Source: WLMZ01 sp037139095
GTDB lineage: Bacteria > Actinomycetota > Acidimicrobiia > Acidimicrobiales > Ilumatobacteraceae
Reading direction: 5' to 3'
Length of the DNA: 64,000 nucleotides
Assembly: GCA_037139095.1 (NCBI GenBank)
Contig: JBAXHD010000004.1
Span: 1 to 64,000 of the forward strand
In this document: positions 33,348-42,002 of the stretch, piece after piece
How the letters are laid out: each line of letters begins with the position of its first letter
Position numbering within the stretch: position 1 is the stretch's first letter
The notes under the pieces: model-generated
Database searches by the model: none
What the model was told of the DNA's origin: nothing
Seen by the model: the letters and a program-made list of their open reading frames with translations, nothing else
Program-made: the position numbers and the translations under genes

Positions 33348-34238
33348 TCAGTGTGGGTCGAGGTTGGCGACCAAGCCGGCATGCTCGGGGCTGAACACGC
33401 CTTGCGGGCTATCCCAGCCCGGCACAACCCAGGCGTGGATCATCCAGCCGTTGTTGAGGCCAGCCTTGGCACCACCGCGAGCGGCGCACTTTTCGGCCGA
33501 CAGTTGCTCGCCGCCGACCACGACACCGTCTTTGATGCATAACCCAATGTGCTGATGCCAGTGATCGTTGGGCCCGGCGAAGGGTGAGGGTTCGGTGTCG
33601 CTGAACATGTAGTACGACAGGCCAACAATGTTGCTCTTGGGCGAGGTGCCGTCGTAGAGCAACATCTCGGGCTGGGTGATGTCGAACGTGCCGTCCATGA
33701 TGGCGCCCTTGATGTAGTGGGCGCCGATGCCTGGCAAGTACGTGGTGACCATCGTGTAACCAGCGGCCAGCGCATCGGCCACCGTTGGATACTTGAGCGC
33801 TGCTGCCCGCGCGGTCACGAGTTGGGCAGCGAGTTCGGTGCGCTCGGTGTGAGTGAGCGGCTGCTCAGGAGTAGCCACGCCATGCGAATGCTTGCCAGCA
33901 GCAGCCTCAGCCACGGTGGTCGGCGTTGCAGCGGAAGGATCGGTTGATGGTGGCTCGGTGATGACCGAGCCGACAATCTGTTGGGCGATATCGGCTGGCG
34001 GAGCGGTGTCAGTTGGGGCCGAAGCCGCGGTGGTGCCGGCGGTGATTGATTCTGAGGCGCCGGTGTTATTGATGGCGCTGGCCAAACCGTTGACAACCAA
34101 TGGAACAGCCACTGCGAAAGCGGCTACGGCAAGCGACACTTCGGCGATGCGGCGCCAGCGCGGCTTGTGCGCTGACTCAGCGAGAGTACCTTCGATCTGT
34201 GGCTCGGTAACCGGCGTCTGATCTGCGGGATTTTCCAT
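33348..34238 (-). CDS. Membrane-anchored histidine-rich protein, unknown function
   Basis: 296 aa from the ATG at 34238. A short cytoplasmic N-terminus, one hydrophobic segment (about residues 35-58), a Thr/Ala/Pro-rich linker to about 130, then a folded extracytoplasmic domain. That domain holds PGIGAHYIKG, PNDHWHQHIGLC, WMIHAWVVPGW and FSPEH, a set of His and acidic residues suggesting metal binding. Two Cys could form a disulfide. No named family recognised. The start is set by a perfect TATAAT 6 nt upstream. Confidence 0.75.
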   Translation of the reverse strand: MENPADQTPVTEPQIEGTLAESAHKPRWRRIAEVSLAVAAFAVAVPLVVNGLASAINNTGASESITAGTTAASAPTDTAPPADIAQQIVGSVITEPPSTDPSAATPTTVAEAAAGKHSHGVATPEQPLTHTERTELAAQLVTARAAALKYPTVADALAAGYTMVTTYLPGIGAHYIKGAIMDGTFDITQPEMLLYDGTSPKSNIVGLSYYMFSDTEPSPFAGPNDHWHQHIGLCIKDGVVVGGEQLSAEKCAARGGAKAGLNNGWMIHAWVVPGWDSPQGVFSPEHAGLVANLDPH

Positions 34239-34244
34239 GTGCGC

Positions 34245-34250
34245 ATTATA
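34245..34250 (-). promoter_or_regulatory. Consensus -10 box TATAAT, leaderless start
   Basis: TATAAT on the minus strand ends 6 nt before the ATG at 34238, so transcription should begin at the start codon. No -35 consensus at the usual distance. Confidence 0.65.
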
Positions 34251-34281
34251 GAACATCCCGCTGATCGGCGATGATGCGCAG

Positions 34282-34968
34282 GTGATTTCTTTGCTTGAGG
34301 GCCTCTCCACCACACGCGCGATCCGTCGCTATCGCGACGAACCAATCCCCGATGATGATCTGTCCACCATTGTGTGGCACGCGTCTCGCGCGCCAAGCGG
34401 CAGCAACCGTCAACCGTTTCGGTTCGTGGTGCTTCGAGACGGTGAGCGGGCGGTCGCGGCCAAGGCGTTGTTGGGCCAGGCGTTTCGATCGGGCTGGGCC
34501 GCCAAGCAACGCGACGATGGCTACACCACCGGATCTGGCGCTGCAGAAGGCACACCCAAGTCGCGCATGGCCGCAACGATGCAGCACTACGTCGACCACT
34601 TCGAGCGCACTCCGGTAGTGGTGTTGGTGTGCCTGCAGCGTCATCGCGGCGCAAGCCCCTACGAAGGTGCATCGGTGTATCCGGCGTGCCAAAACCTGTT
34701 GCTTGCCGCACGGGCCCTTGGCTACGGCGGGGCGCTTACGATGTGGCATCACATGGTCGAAACCGAGTTGCGCACCTTGCTTGCAATTCCAGACGACGTT
34801 GCTCTCTCGGCGTGCATCACGTTGGGTAAACCGCAGGGCGCTCACGGTCGTGTTCGCCGACGCCCAATCGGCGAGTTGGTGTTCGAAGACGGCTGGGGCG
34901 AAACGGCGCCGTGGGCTACCGATCCTGAGGGCACCGAGTTCACCCAAGCGGGGCCTCGTCGGCTGTAG
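34282..34968 (+). CDS. Nitroreductase family flavoprotein
   Basis: 228 aa. FMN-binding block TTRAIRRYRDEPI near residue 10, SRAPSGSNRQPFRFVVL near 34, and the C-terminal LAARALGYGGALTMWH block near 146 define the family. Cytoplasmic FMN oxidoreductase; ring-reducing, dehalogenating or F420-like roles cannot be distinguished. The start is GTG at 34282 (a TTG at 34291 is possible). Only 43 nt separate it from the divergent histidine-rich gene. Confidence 0.85.
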   Translation: MISLLEGLSTTRAIRRYRDEPIPDDDLSTIVWHASRAPSGSNRQPFRFVVLRDGERAVAAKALLGQAFRSGWAAKQRDDGYTTGSGAAEGTPKSRMAATMQHYVDHFERTPVVVLVCLQRHRGASPYEGASVYPACQNLLLAARALGYGGALTMWHHMVETELRTLLAIPDDVALSACITLGKPQGAHGRVRRRPIGELVFEDGWGETAPWATDPEGTEFTQAGPRRL

Positions 34969-34987
34969 CCGTCACAGAGATTCCTAC

Positions 34988-34993
34988 TACGGT
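34988..34993 (+). promoter_or_regulatory. Putative -10 box TACGGT of a leaderless transcript
   Basis: TACGGT ends 6 nt before the ATG at 35000 of xylA. Confidence 0.5.
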
Positions 34994-34999
34994 TCAGCT

Positions 35000-36178
35000 A
35001 TGCCGACATCACAACCGTCGTTTGCTCCGCGACCAGAGCATCACTTCACCTTTGGTCTGTGGACGGTTGGAAACCGTGGCCGTGATCCGTTTGGTTTCGA
35101 GACGCGCCCTGCGCTCGATCCGGTTCGAAGCGTGCACAAGTTGGCCGAGCTCGGTGCCTATGGCGTGAACTTTCACGACGACGACCTCGTGCCGTTCGGC
35201 GCATCTGCTGCCGAACGAGATGCGGTGGTCAGGAGCTTCCGCGTGGCGCTCGACCAGACCGGCCTGCGGGTGCCGATGGCTACGACAAACCTGTTCAGCC
35301 AACCCGTGTTCAAAGAGGGTGCGTTCACGGCAAACGATCCCAAGGTACGTCGCTTCGCCGTGAAGAAGACCTTTGAAGCCATTGACCTTGGTGCCGAACT
35401 GGGAGCCAGCATTTACGTGATGTGGGGAGGTCGAGAAGGTCTCGAATGCGAGGCTGCCAAAGATGTGCGCGTTGCGTTCGATCGCTACCGAGAAGCCGTC
35501 GATCTCTGCTGTGCCTACGTTCGCGAACGTGGTTACGAGATGGTGTTCGCGCTCGAACCAAAACCAAACGAACCTCGCGGCGACATGTTCTTGCCAACGG
35601 TCGGTCACGCGCTCGCCTTCATCAACGAACTGCAGTGGCCCGACATGGTTGGCCTGAATCCTGAGTTCGCCCACGAGACGATGAGCGGGCTCAACTTCAC
35701 GCATGCGGTGGCACAAGCCCTGTGGCATTCAAAGCTCTTCCATATCGACCTCAATGCGCAGCGCGTTGGTAAGTACGACCAAGACTTTCGATTTGGTAGC
35801 GAAGGAATCCGCGACGCGTTCTATGTAGTGAAACTGCTCGAAGATTCTGGCTGGCAGGGGATGCGTCACTTCGATGCACACCCCTATCGCACCGAAGACG
35901 AGCAAGGCGTTTGGGACTTTGTCACCGGGTGCATGCGCAGCTACGAAATCTTGGCCGAGAAGGCCCAACGCTTTCGTCACGATGCCGACATCCAAGAAGC
36001 GCTGGCTGTTGCAGGCCTTGCCGAGCAGCAGATCCCAACATCGTCGTTAGGTGCTACATCGGCGGGCATTGACGACATCATCTCGTCGTCGTTCGATCCG
36101 CAAGCCCTCGCCGATCGCGGCTACGGACACGAACGTCTCGATCAACTCGTCACCGAACTTCTCCTTGGGGTGCGCTAA
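35000..36178 (+). CDS. xylA: Xylose isomerase
   Basis: 392 aa, matching the short actinobacterial class I enzymes. Interconverts D-xylose and D-xylulose (and often glucose and fructose). Catalytic FHDDDL (His59, Asp62) is in place; the metal-binding Glu is in ALEPKPNEPRGD near residue 188 and the later GLNPEFAHETMSGL and FHIDLNAQ blocks are intact. The ATG at 35000 is fixed by the normal N-terminus and an upstream TACGGT. Followed at 3 nt by xylB. Confidence 0.95.
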   Translation: MPTSQPSFAPRPEHHFTFGLWTVGNRGRDPFGFETRPALDPVRSVHKLAELGAYGVNFHDDDLVPFGASAAERDAVVRSFRVALDQTGLRVPMATTNLFSQPVFKEGAFTANDPKVRRFAVKKTFEAIDLGAELGASIYVMWGGREGLECEAAKDVRVAFDRYREAVDLCCAYVRERGYEMVFALEPKPNEPRGDMFLPTVGHALAFINELQWPDMVGLNPEFAHETMSGLNFTHAVAQALWHSKLFHIDLNAQRVGKYDQDFRFGSEGIRDAFYVVKLLEDSGWQGMRHFDAHPYRTEDEQGVWDFVTGCMRSYEILAEKAQRFRHDADIQEALAVAGLAEQQIPTSSLGATSAGIDDIISSSFDPQALADRGYGHERLDQLVTELLLGVR

Positions 36179-36181
36179 GCC

Positions 36182-37597
36182 ATGACTCTGATTGCCGGAC
36201 TCGACTCGTCTACCCAGGCCACCAAGATTGAAATTCGTGATCTCGACACCGGTGAGGTTGTGGCCACTGGTTCGCATCCGCATCCGTCCACCACTCCACC
36301 CCGCAGCGAGCAGGACCCGCAATCGTGGTGGTCCGCCTTCGAGTCAGCATGGCAACACGTTGGGACTCCCTCGGTGGGTGCCATCAGCGTTGCGGGTCAA
36401 CAGCACGGCATGGTTGCGCTCGACCGCACGGGTGCCGTCATTCGTGATGCGAAGTTGTGGAACGACACCGAGACGGCACCCGATGCGGGTTGGCTACTCA
36501 AACAGTTGCCCGCCGGAGCAGCCGACTGGGCGGCAGCGTGCGGCAGCGTGCCGGTGGCAGCGTTCACGATTTCCAAGTTGTCATGGTTGCATCGCTCAGA
36601 GCCCGAGAACTGGGCGCGACTCGCGCACGTATTGTTGCCACACGACTGGATCACCTATCGGCTCACCGGCGCGATGGTTACCGATCGCGGTGATGCCAGC
36701 GGCACCGGATACTGGTCGGCCACCACTGGCGAGTATTGCTGGGATCTGCTGTCGATCATTGATAAAGATCTCGACTGGTCGGGTGTGGTCCCTCGCGTGC
36801 TTGGCCCCCTTGAGGCGGCGGGCACATGGGGCGACGCGGTTGTTGCGCCAGGTACCGGCGACAACATGGCGGCGGCGCTGGGCTTGGCGCTCCGGCCCGG
36901 CGACGCGGTGGTCTCGCTCGGTACCTCGGGCACGGTGTGCTCAGTGTCAAACACTCCCACCGCCGACCCCGCCGGAGCAGTTGCCGGTTTCGCCGACGCA
37001 ACCGGTCGGTACCTTCCGCTGGTGTGCACGCTCAACGCCACCAAGGTCACTGACACCGTGGCGCGATTGCTAGGCGTAGATCATGCGGGCCTCGATGCGT
37101 TAGCAATGGCGGCACCGCTTGGCGCCGGTGGGGTCACCGTGCTGCCGTACTTCGATGGTGAACGCACTCCTAATCGTCCCAAGGCCACTGGCGTGTTCAC
37201 TGGCATCCGCTCTGACGCAACTCGCGAGCAGATCGCTCGCGCTGCAGTAGAGGGTGTGGTGTGCGGGCTCCTTGATGGCCTCGATGCGTTGCGTGCGCAT
37301 GTTCCCAATCTTCGTCGGGTCATTCTGGTCGGAGGTGGGTCGCGCTCGGCGGCAGCGGTGCAATCGTTCGCCGACCTGTGTGATCTTGATGTTGTCGTTG
37401 CCAATGCTGATCAGGCGGTGGCAGCGGGTGCTGCGGTGCAGGCAGCTGCAGTGTTGCAGCAGATCGATCCCTCAGAGGTTGCTCGCCGTTGGGGACTTGG
37501 CGCCACTCGCTCGGTGTCGAAGTCCGCAACCGTTACAGCCGATGCTGCCGAGGCCGTGCGTGCTCGGTATCACGAACTCTCCGCTCGAATGGTGTGA
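36182..37597 (+). CDS. xylB: Xylulokinase
   Basis: 471-aa FGGY-family kinase phosphorylating D-xylulose to xylulose-5-phosphate for the pentose phosphate pathway. N-terminal IAGLDSSTQATKIEIRDL, substrate-region VAGQQHGMVAL near 63, VSLGTSGTVC near 241 and the C-terminal ILVGGGSRSAAAVQ ATP-site block. Directly follows xylA. No xylose transporter or XylR repressor is visible nearby. Confidence 0.94.
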   Translation: MTLIAGLDSSTQATKIEIRDLDTGEVVATGSHPHPSTTPPRSEQDPQSWWSAFESAWQHVGTPSVGAISVAGQQHGMVALDRTGAVIRDAKLWNDTETAPDAGWLLKQLPAGAADWAAACGSVPVAAFTISKLSWLHRSEPENWARLAHVLLPHDWITYRLTGAMVTDRGDASGTGYWSATTGEYCWDLLSIIDKDLDWSGVVPRVLGPLEAAGTWGDAVVAPGTGDNMAAALGLALRPGDAVVSLGTSGTVCSVSNTPTADPAGAVAGFADATGRYLPLVCTLNATKVTDTVARLLGVDHAGLDALAMAAPLGAGGVTVLPYFDGERTPNRPKATGVFTGIRSDATREQIARAAVEGVVCGLLDGLDALRAHVPNLRRVILVGGGSRSAAAVQSFADLCDLDVVVANADQAVAAGAAVQAAAVLQQIDPSEVARRWGLGATRSVSKSATVTADAAEAVRARYHELSARMV

Positions 37598-38169
37598 TCA
37601 CGCCGCCGTCTGATCCGTTTGATGTGCTTGGCATCGCGCGCTCGGCAACGCTCGACGATGCGCGTGTCGCGCGCCGTCGCCTCGCCTTTCGTAACCACCC
37701 CGACCGAGGCGGTGATGCCCACGAGATGCGCGCCATCAACGCGGCGTACCTCGCAGTAGAGGCGCAACTCGTCAGCCAGCTGTCGGACCGGCTCGCACCA
37801 AACGCATCGTCGTCAACGGCTGCACCGGCCACGCCAGCAGAGCCGGCAGCGCCGACGAGAACAACTGACCGCGCCCAACACGATGCGCCATCGTTTGTTA
37901 TCTCGGCACTTCCGGCCGAGGCGTTCGAGGCGTTGCTCGTTGTCACCTCATGGATCGGCGAGGTGCTCGTCGACGACCCTCCGTATCTCTTAGAAGTGCA
38001 CCTGTATGAGCCCGGCGAGTGCTGGTGTCGGCTCGAACTGGTACCAGACGCTGGCGCATGCACGGTAAGCCTCACCGTGGTCTCGGTGGCGGACGCTCCA
38101 GCGCCGCTACTCGACGATGTTCGCGATGTGTGGGTGCGCCACCTCAACATGCCGGGGGCGTTTGAGTGA
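37594..38169 (+). CDS. J-domain protein with novel C-terminal domain
   Basis: 191 aa from a GTG that overlaps the xylB stop (GTGA). Residues about 6-60 are a J-domain with the essential HPD tripeptide (NHPDRGGDAHEMRAINAAY). An Ala/Pro/Thr linker (about 70-98) leads to a C-terminal domain (FVISALPAEAFEALLV…) that I do not recognise. There is no zinc finger or DnaJ C-terminal substrate domain, so it is a specialised DnaK co-chaperone rather than DnaJ itself. Confidence 0.83.
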   Translation: MITPPSDPFDVLGIARSATLDDARVARRRLAFRNHPDRGGDAHEMRAINAAYLAVEAQLVSQLSDRLAPNASSSTAAPATPAEPAAPTRTTDRAQHDAPSFVISALPAEAFEALLVVTSWIGEVLVDDPPYLLEVHLYEPGECWCRLELVPDAGACTVSLTVVSVADAPAPLLDDVRDVWVRHLNMPGAFE

Positions 38170-38195
38170 CACTGCGCGCCGGGCAGTAGAGCGTG

Positions 38196-39107
38196 TTAGC
38201 CGAGACCGGCTGCCTTGATGAGTCGGTCACGAATTGCGTGACCAAGACCTACCGCCGGTGGCAGAACAGCCACGAGCACATCAAGCGCGCGGGCGTCCGC
38301 GTCGCGTAACCAGTTGTAGAGCTGCTGGGCCGCCGTCACGAGGTCGGCCGTTGAATCCAGCACATCGACGCGCAGGCCGCCATCGACATGAACTGCAGCG
38401 CTGGCCGTTGCCTGCTCGAGGGTGTCGACAACCTCGACGCGGCAACGTGGCGCATAATGCGAGGCCAACATGCCGCTGGCGCGCGCCGGACCCGTTGGCG
38501 ATGTGATGACTCCGTCGAGAAGGCGAGCGATGACCTCGGTGGGAATGCCTCCGGGACGAAGCACTTGCGGCGGTGAAACGGTGCAGTCGACAATTGTTGA
38601 CTCAACGCCAATGGGGCATGGCCCGCCATCGAGCACAAGGTCTACTGCGTCGCCGAGATCGGCTCGCACATGATCAGCCGTGGTGGGGGACACCTGTCCA
38701 AACCGATTGGCCGATGGCGCTGCCAACGCTCCGCCGAATCGCTGCAGCAACTCAAGTGCCATTGGGTGCGCAGGAACTCGTAGGCCAACGGTGTCTCGGC
38801 CTCCGGTGACAACGCTGAGCACATGGTCGGCTTTGGGCACAAGCAATGTGAGCGGACCCGGCCAGCACGCATCGGCGAGCACCTGTGCGGACTCAGGAAT
38901 CGACGATGCCCACGACCACAACTCGGCAACCGAACCGATGTGCACGATGAGCGGATGATCGGCAGGGCGACCCTTTGCTTCGAAGATTCGGCGCACGGCA
39001 GCTTCGTTGGAGGCATCGGCCGCGAGGCCGTACACCGTCTCGGTAGGGATGCCCACGAGTCCGCCGCTTCGCAGGATTGCGACGGCTTCGTCGATGGGAT
39101 CGGTCAC
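38196..39107 (-). CDS. Threonylcarbamoyl-AMP synthase (Sua5 type)
   Basis: 303 aa from the GTG at 39107, 10 nt after the upstream gene. It makes threonylcarbamoyl-AMP from threonine, bicarbonate and ATP for the t6A37 tRNA modification. The N-terminal YrdC domain has GGLVGIPTETVYGLAADA, KGRPADHPLIVHIG and PSANRFGQVSPTTADHV; a C-terminal Sua5 domain (about 210-300) distinguishes it from short TsaC. Confidence 0.93.
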   Translation of the reverse strand: MTDPIDEAVAILRSGGLVGIPTETVYGLAADASNEAAVRRIFEAKGRPADHPLIVHIGSVAELWSWASSIPESAQVLADACWPGPLTLLVPKADHVLSVVTGGRDTVGLRVPAHPMALELLQRFGGALAAPSANRFGQVSPTTADHVRADLGDAVDLVLDGGPCPIGVESTIVDCTVSPPQVLRPGGIPTEVIARLLDGVITSPTGPARASGMLASHYAPRCRVEVVDTLEQATASAAVHVDGGLRVDVLDSTADLVTAAQQLYNWLRDADARALDVLVAVLPPAVGLGHAIRDRLIKAAGLG

Positions 39108-39117
39108 GTGGTCGAGG

Positions 39118-39804
39118 TTATACGGACGACGACTCGAGGAACTCGAGCGTTGCATCGATGAACGCAAAGGCCTCAGGGGTGGCGAAGTGATCGACCTTGC
39201 GCAACACGACAAGCTCAGAGTTGGGGAGCGCATCGGCTAACCGGTTGCCGGGGCCGGCAAAATCGAGGTCGCCGATAGCGACCAACGTGGGACAGGTAAC
39301 CGCTGCGAGTTGTTCGGGGGTGAACGCCCCGAGGCTTGGGCGGCGCATCACCGCAGCGAGAGCTTGCTTATCGTTGCCGTCTTGGTCGGCGTATTGAGCG
39401 AAGAGGCGACCGATGTTGTCGTCGGGGTCGCCGGTGCCATCGAGTGCGGCCAAGATTCGTGACGTGCCCGTGTCGTCGGAGTTGAATACGTTTTCGCCGA
39501 TGCCGCCCAGCACGAGTCGGTTGAAGCGATGCGGTTCGCGGCAGGCCAATCGCAGCAGCGTGATTGCCCCAAGTGAAAAGCCCACTGCATCGACCGGTTC
39601 GTCGGGCAAGGCCTCGACAACGCGGGTGGTGAGATCTGCGTAGGCGGCCGGGTCGTGCGGCTTTGGAGCGGTACCGTGACCGAGCAGATCGACACCAATA
39701 ACACTGCGGTCGATGTCTTCGAGGAGCGCGGTAAAACCGCTCTTTTGCCAGGTGGTTCGAAAGGAACCACCCCATCCATGTACGAGAACGACTGGCGGTG
39801 TCAC
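39118..39804 (-). CDS. Alpha/beta hydrolase
   Basis: 228 aa. VVLVHGWGGSF (oxyanion region), nucleophile elbow VGFSLGAITL near residue 95, an acid in AIGDLDFAG and a catalytic His in VDHFATPE near 210. The substrate is unknown. GTG start at 39804, 8 nt after TATACT with no Shine-Dalgarno sequence. The Sua5 gene follows in the same direction. Confidence 0.86.
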   Translation of the reverse strand: MTPPVVLVHGWGGSFRTTWQKSGFTALLEDIDRSVIGVDLLGHGTAPKPHDPAAYADLTTRVVEALPDEPVDAVGFSLGAITLLRLACREPHRFNRLVLGGIGENVFNSDDTGTSRILAALDGTGDPDDNIGRLFAQYADQDGNDKQALAAVMRRPSLGAFTPEQLAAVTCPTLVAIGDLDFAGPGNRLADALPNSELVVLRKVDHFATPEAFAFIDATLEFLESSSV

Positions 39805-39812
39805 GGTCGGTG

Positions 39813-39818
39813 AGTATA
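39813..39818 (-). promoter_or_regulatory. Putative -10 box TATACT of a leaderless transcript
   Basis: TATACT on the minus strand ends 8 nt before the GTG start at 39804. Confidence 0.55.
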
Positions 39819-39900
39819 GGTCGTAGCGGGTAGCCCGAAAATAGTCGTAGCCTGTGGCAGTTCTTGCGCAGAGACGCTCGACTGAACGGGGTTACCTGCA

Positions 39901-41337
39901 ATGCGATTTCTGAATGAAGTGCCTCCCTACGATCTCACCTACAGCGATGTCTTCATGGTGCCGAGTTTGTCCTCGGTGCCAAGCCGCTTCGACGTAGACC
40001 TGAGCACTCCCGATGGCCTCGGAACCAACATCCCGGTGGTTGTTGCCAACATGACAGCAGTGGCCGGCCGACGCATGGCCGAGACCGTTGCTCGTCGCGG
40101 CGGCCTCACGGTTCTGCCGCAAGACATCCCGCTCGATGTCATTGCTCAGGTGGTCGACTTCGTGAAGACACGCCACCCAGTGTTCGAGACTCCCATCACG
40201 CTGTCGCCGCAACACACAGTGGGCGATGCGCTCAGCCTCATCCACAAGCGGGCCCACGGTGCAGTGATTGTGGTCGACGAAGACAATCGCCCTGTCGGCA
40301 TCTTTACCGAAGGCGATGCCATCGGATTCGATCGGTTCACTCAGCTTCGTAACGTGATGAGCCGCGAGTTGGTCAGCCTCGAGGCTCACGTCACTGCCGA
40401 AGAAATCTTCGAGCGTCTGTCTGGTCAGCGCCTGAGCGTGGCGCCGGTTATCGACGACAACGGTCGATTGCTCGGCTGTGTCACGCGCAAGGGGGCCTTG
40501 CGCAGCACTATCTATAAGCCGGCTCTCGATACTCAGGGCCGTTTGTTGGTCGCCGTCGCTGTTGGCATCAACGGCGACCCTGCAATTCGCGCCAAGGCAC
40601 TGCTCGACATGGGTGTCGACGTGTTAGTTATCGACACGGCTCACGGCCATCAGACACGGGCGCTGCGTGCTGTCGAAGAAGTGCGAGCCGTTGCGCCGAG
40701 CACACCGTTGGTCGCTGGAAACGTGGTCACCGTTGGTGGCACCCGCCAACTCATCGAAGCCGGTGCCGACATCCTCAAAGTTGGGGTTGGTCCCGGCGCA
40801 ATGTGCACCACGCGCATGATGACTGGCGTGGGTCGCCCACAGTTCTCGGCAGTGCTCGAATGCGCTGCCGAAGCCTCTCGGCTGGGCAAGCACATTTGGG
40901 CCGATGGCGGAGTGCGCTACCCGCGCGACGTCGCTCTCGCTTTGGCGGGCGGTGCGGCCAGCGTGATGTTTGGCTCGTGGTTGGCGGGCACTTACGAGTC
41001 TGCCGCCGACACCCTTCGCGACCCCGACGGGCGTCTCTACAAAGAGAGCTTCGGCATGGCCTCGAACCGCGCCGTGAAGAACCGCACCCGCTCAGAAACG
41101 GCATTCGATCGCGCTCGCAAAGAACTGTTCGAAGAGGGCATCAGCACCTCGCGGATGTATCTCGACAACGAGCGTCCCGGCGTCGAAGACATCATCGACC
41201 AGATAGTTGCCGGTGTCCGCTCGTCGTGCACCTACGCGGGCGCAGCCAACATCGCCGAGTTCCACGAGCGTGCCGTCGTTGGCGTGCAGAGCGCTGCGGG
41301 TTACGACGAAGGGCGCCCGCAGGGCACGAGCTGGTGA
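39901..41337 (+). CDS. guaB1: GuaB1-type IMP dehydrogenase/GMP reductase family protein
   Basis: 478 aa. IMPDH/GMPR barrel with a CBS pair inserted at about residues 95-205 (FTEGDAIGFDRF, CVTRKGALRST). The catalytic loop GPGAMCTTRMMTGVGRPQ holds the nucleophilic Cys near residue 302. The ANMTAVAGRRMAE start is characteristic of the actinobacterial GuaB1 group, whose mycobacterial member has been reported to act as a GMP reductase rather than IMPDH. Role: purine interconversion. The stop overlaps the cmk GTG (GTGA). No good ribosome binding site is visible. Confidence 0.9.
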   Translation: MRFLNEVPPYDLTYSDVFMVPSLSSVPSRFDVDLSTPDGLGTNIPVVVANMTAVAGRRMAETVARRGGLTVLPQDIPLDVIAQVVDFVKTRHPVFETPITLSPQHTVGDALSLIHKRAHGAVIVVDEDNRPVGIFTEGDAIGFDRFTQLRNVMSRELVSLEAHVTAEEIFERLSGQRLSVAPVIDDNGRLLGCVTRKGALRSTIYKPALDTQGRLLVAVAVGINGDPAIRAKALLDMGVDVLVIDTAHGHQTRALRAVEEVRAVAPSTPLVAGNVVTVGGTRQLIEAGADILKVGVGPGAMCTTRMMTGVGRPQFSAVLECAAEASRLGKHIWADGGVRYPRDVALALAGGAASVMFGSWLAGTYESAADTLRDPDGRLYKESFGMASNRAVKNRTRSETAFDRARKELFEEGISTSRMYLDNERPGVEDIIDQIVAGVRSSCTYAGAANIAEFHERAVVGVQSAAGYDEGRPQGTSW

Positions 41338-41972
41338 GAGTTGTAGCTATCGACGGTCCGGCGGGCGCAGGCAAGTCCACAGTGGCGCGCGCACTCGCGC
41401 AGCGACTCGGCCTTGAGTACCTCGATACCGGAGCCATGTATCGAGCCGTCACGTTTGCTGCTGTGCATCGCGGCATTCCTCTCGACGACGCGGCTCAGAT
41501 TGGTCAGCTGTCTCGCGATGTCACGCTCACAGTTGACGAGCGCGGTGTCGTGGTCGATGGCATCGACGCCACGGTGCAGATCCGCAGCACTGAGATCACT
41601 GGTTCGGTGAGCGCAGTTGCCGCCAACAGCGAGGTCCGCGCCGAGATGCGTGCTCGTCAGCGCGATTGGGCCCAGGCGCGTGGCGGTGGAGTCATCGAAG
41701 GCCGTGACATCGGTTCTGTTGTATTCCCCGACGCAGCGCTCAAGCTCTATCTCACGGCGTCGCCGCGCGTACGCGCCGAACGTCGAGTGGCCGAGGCCGG
41801 CGGCGATGTCGATGACATCGAACGCGCCATTGCTGAGCGCGACGAACGCGACTCTTCTCGCTCCGACAGCCCGCTCCGCGAGGCCGATGGGTCGGTTGTG
41901 CTCGACACCAGTGGTCTCAGCATCGAGGCTGTGTTATCTACTATTGAGGATCTGTTAGCTACATCGAAATGA
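41334..41972 (+). CDS. cmk: (d)CMP kinase
   Basis: 212 aa from the GTG overlapping the guaB1 stop. Phosphorylates CMP and dCMP. P-loop IDGPAGAGKSTVA at the N-terminus, YLDTGAMYRAVT near 35, GRDIGSVVFPDA near 123 and the Arg-rich lid RVRAERRVAEAGG are intact. The end of the gene forms the first copy of a 20-bp tandem near-repeat that reaches into plsC. Confidence 0.94.
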   Translation: MRVVAIDGPAGAGKSTVARALAQRLGLEYLDTGAMYRAVTFAAVHRGIPLDDAAQIGQLSRDVTLTVDERGVVVDGIDATVQIRSTEITGSVSAVAANSEVRAEMRARQRDWAQARGGGVIEGRDIGSVVFPDAALKLYLTASPRVRAERRVAEAGGDVDDIERAIAERDERDSSRSDSPLREADGSVVLDTSGLSIEAVLSTIEDLLATSK

Positions 41973-42002
41973 TCGGGGTCGATTCGAAATGAGCGAGGTC
42001 GA
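41964..42002 (+). repeat. 20-bp-period imperfect tandem duplication at the cmk/plsC junction
   Basis: 41964-41982 and 41984-42002 match at 17 of 19 positions. Each copy contains an ATGA: the first holds the cmk stop, the second the plsC start. This suggests an ancestral ATGA overlap split by duplication. Confidence 0.7.
41969..41992 (+). other. 7-codon ORF bridging cmk and plsC
   Basis: An ATG overlapping the cmk TGA opens a frame encoding MIGVDSK that stops with a TGA at 41990-41992, itself overlapping the plsC ATG. Ribosomes could be handed from cmk to plsC through this mini-ORF. Product function is not implied. Confidence 0.35.
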
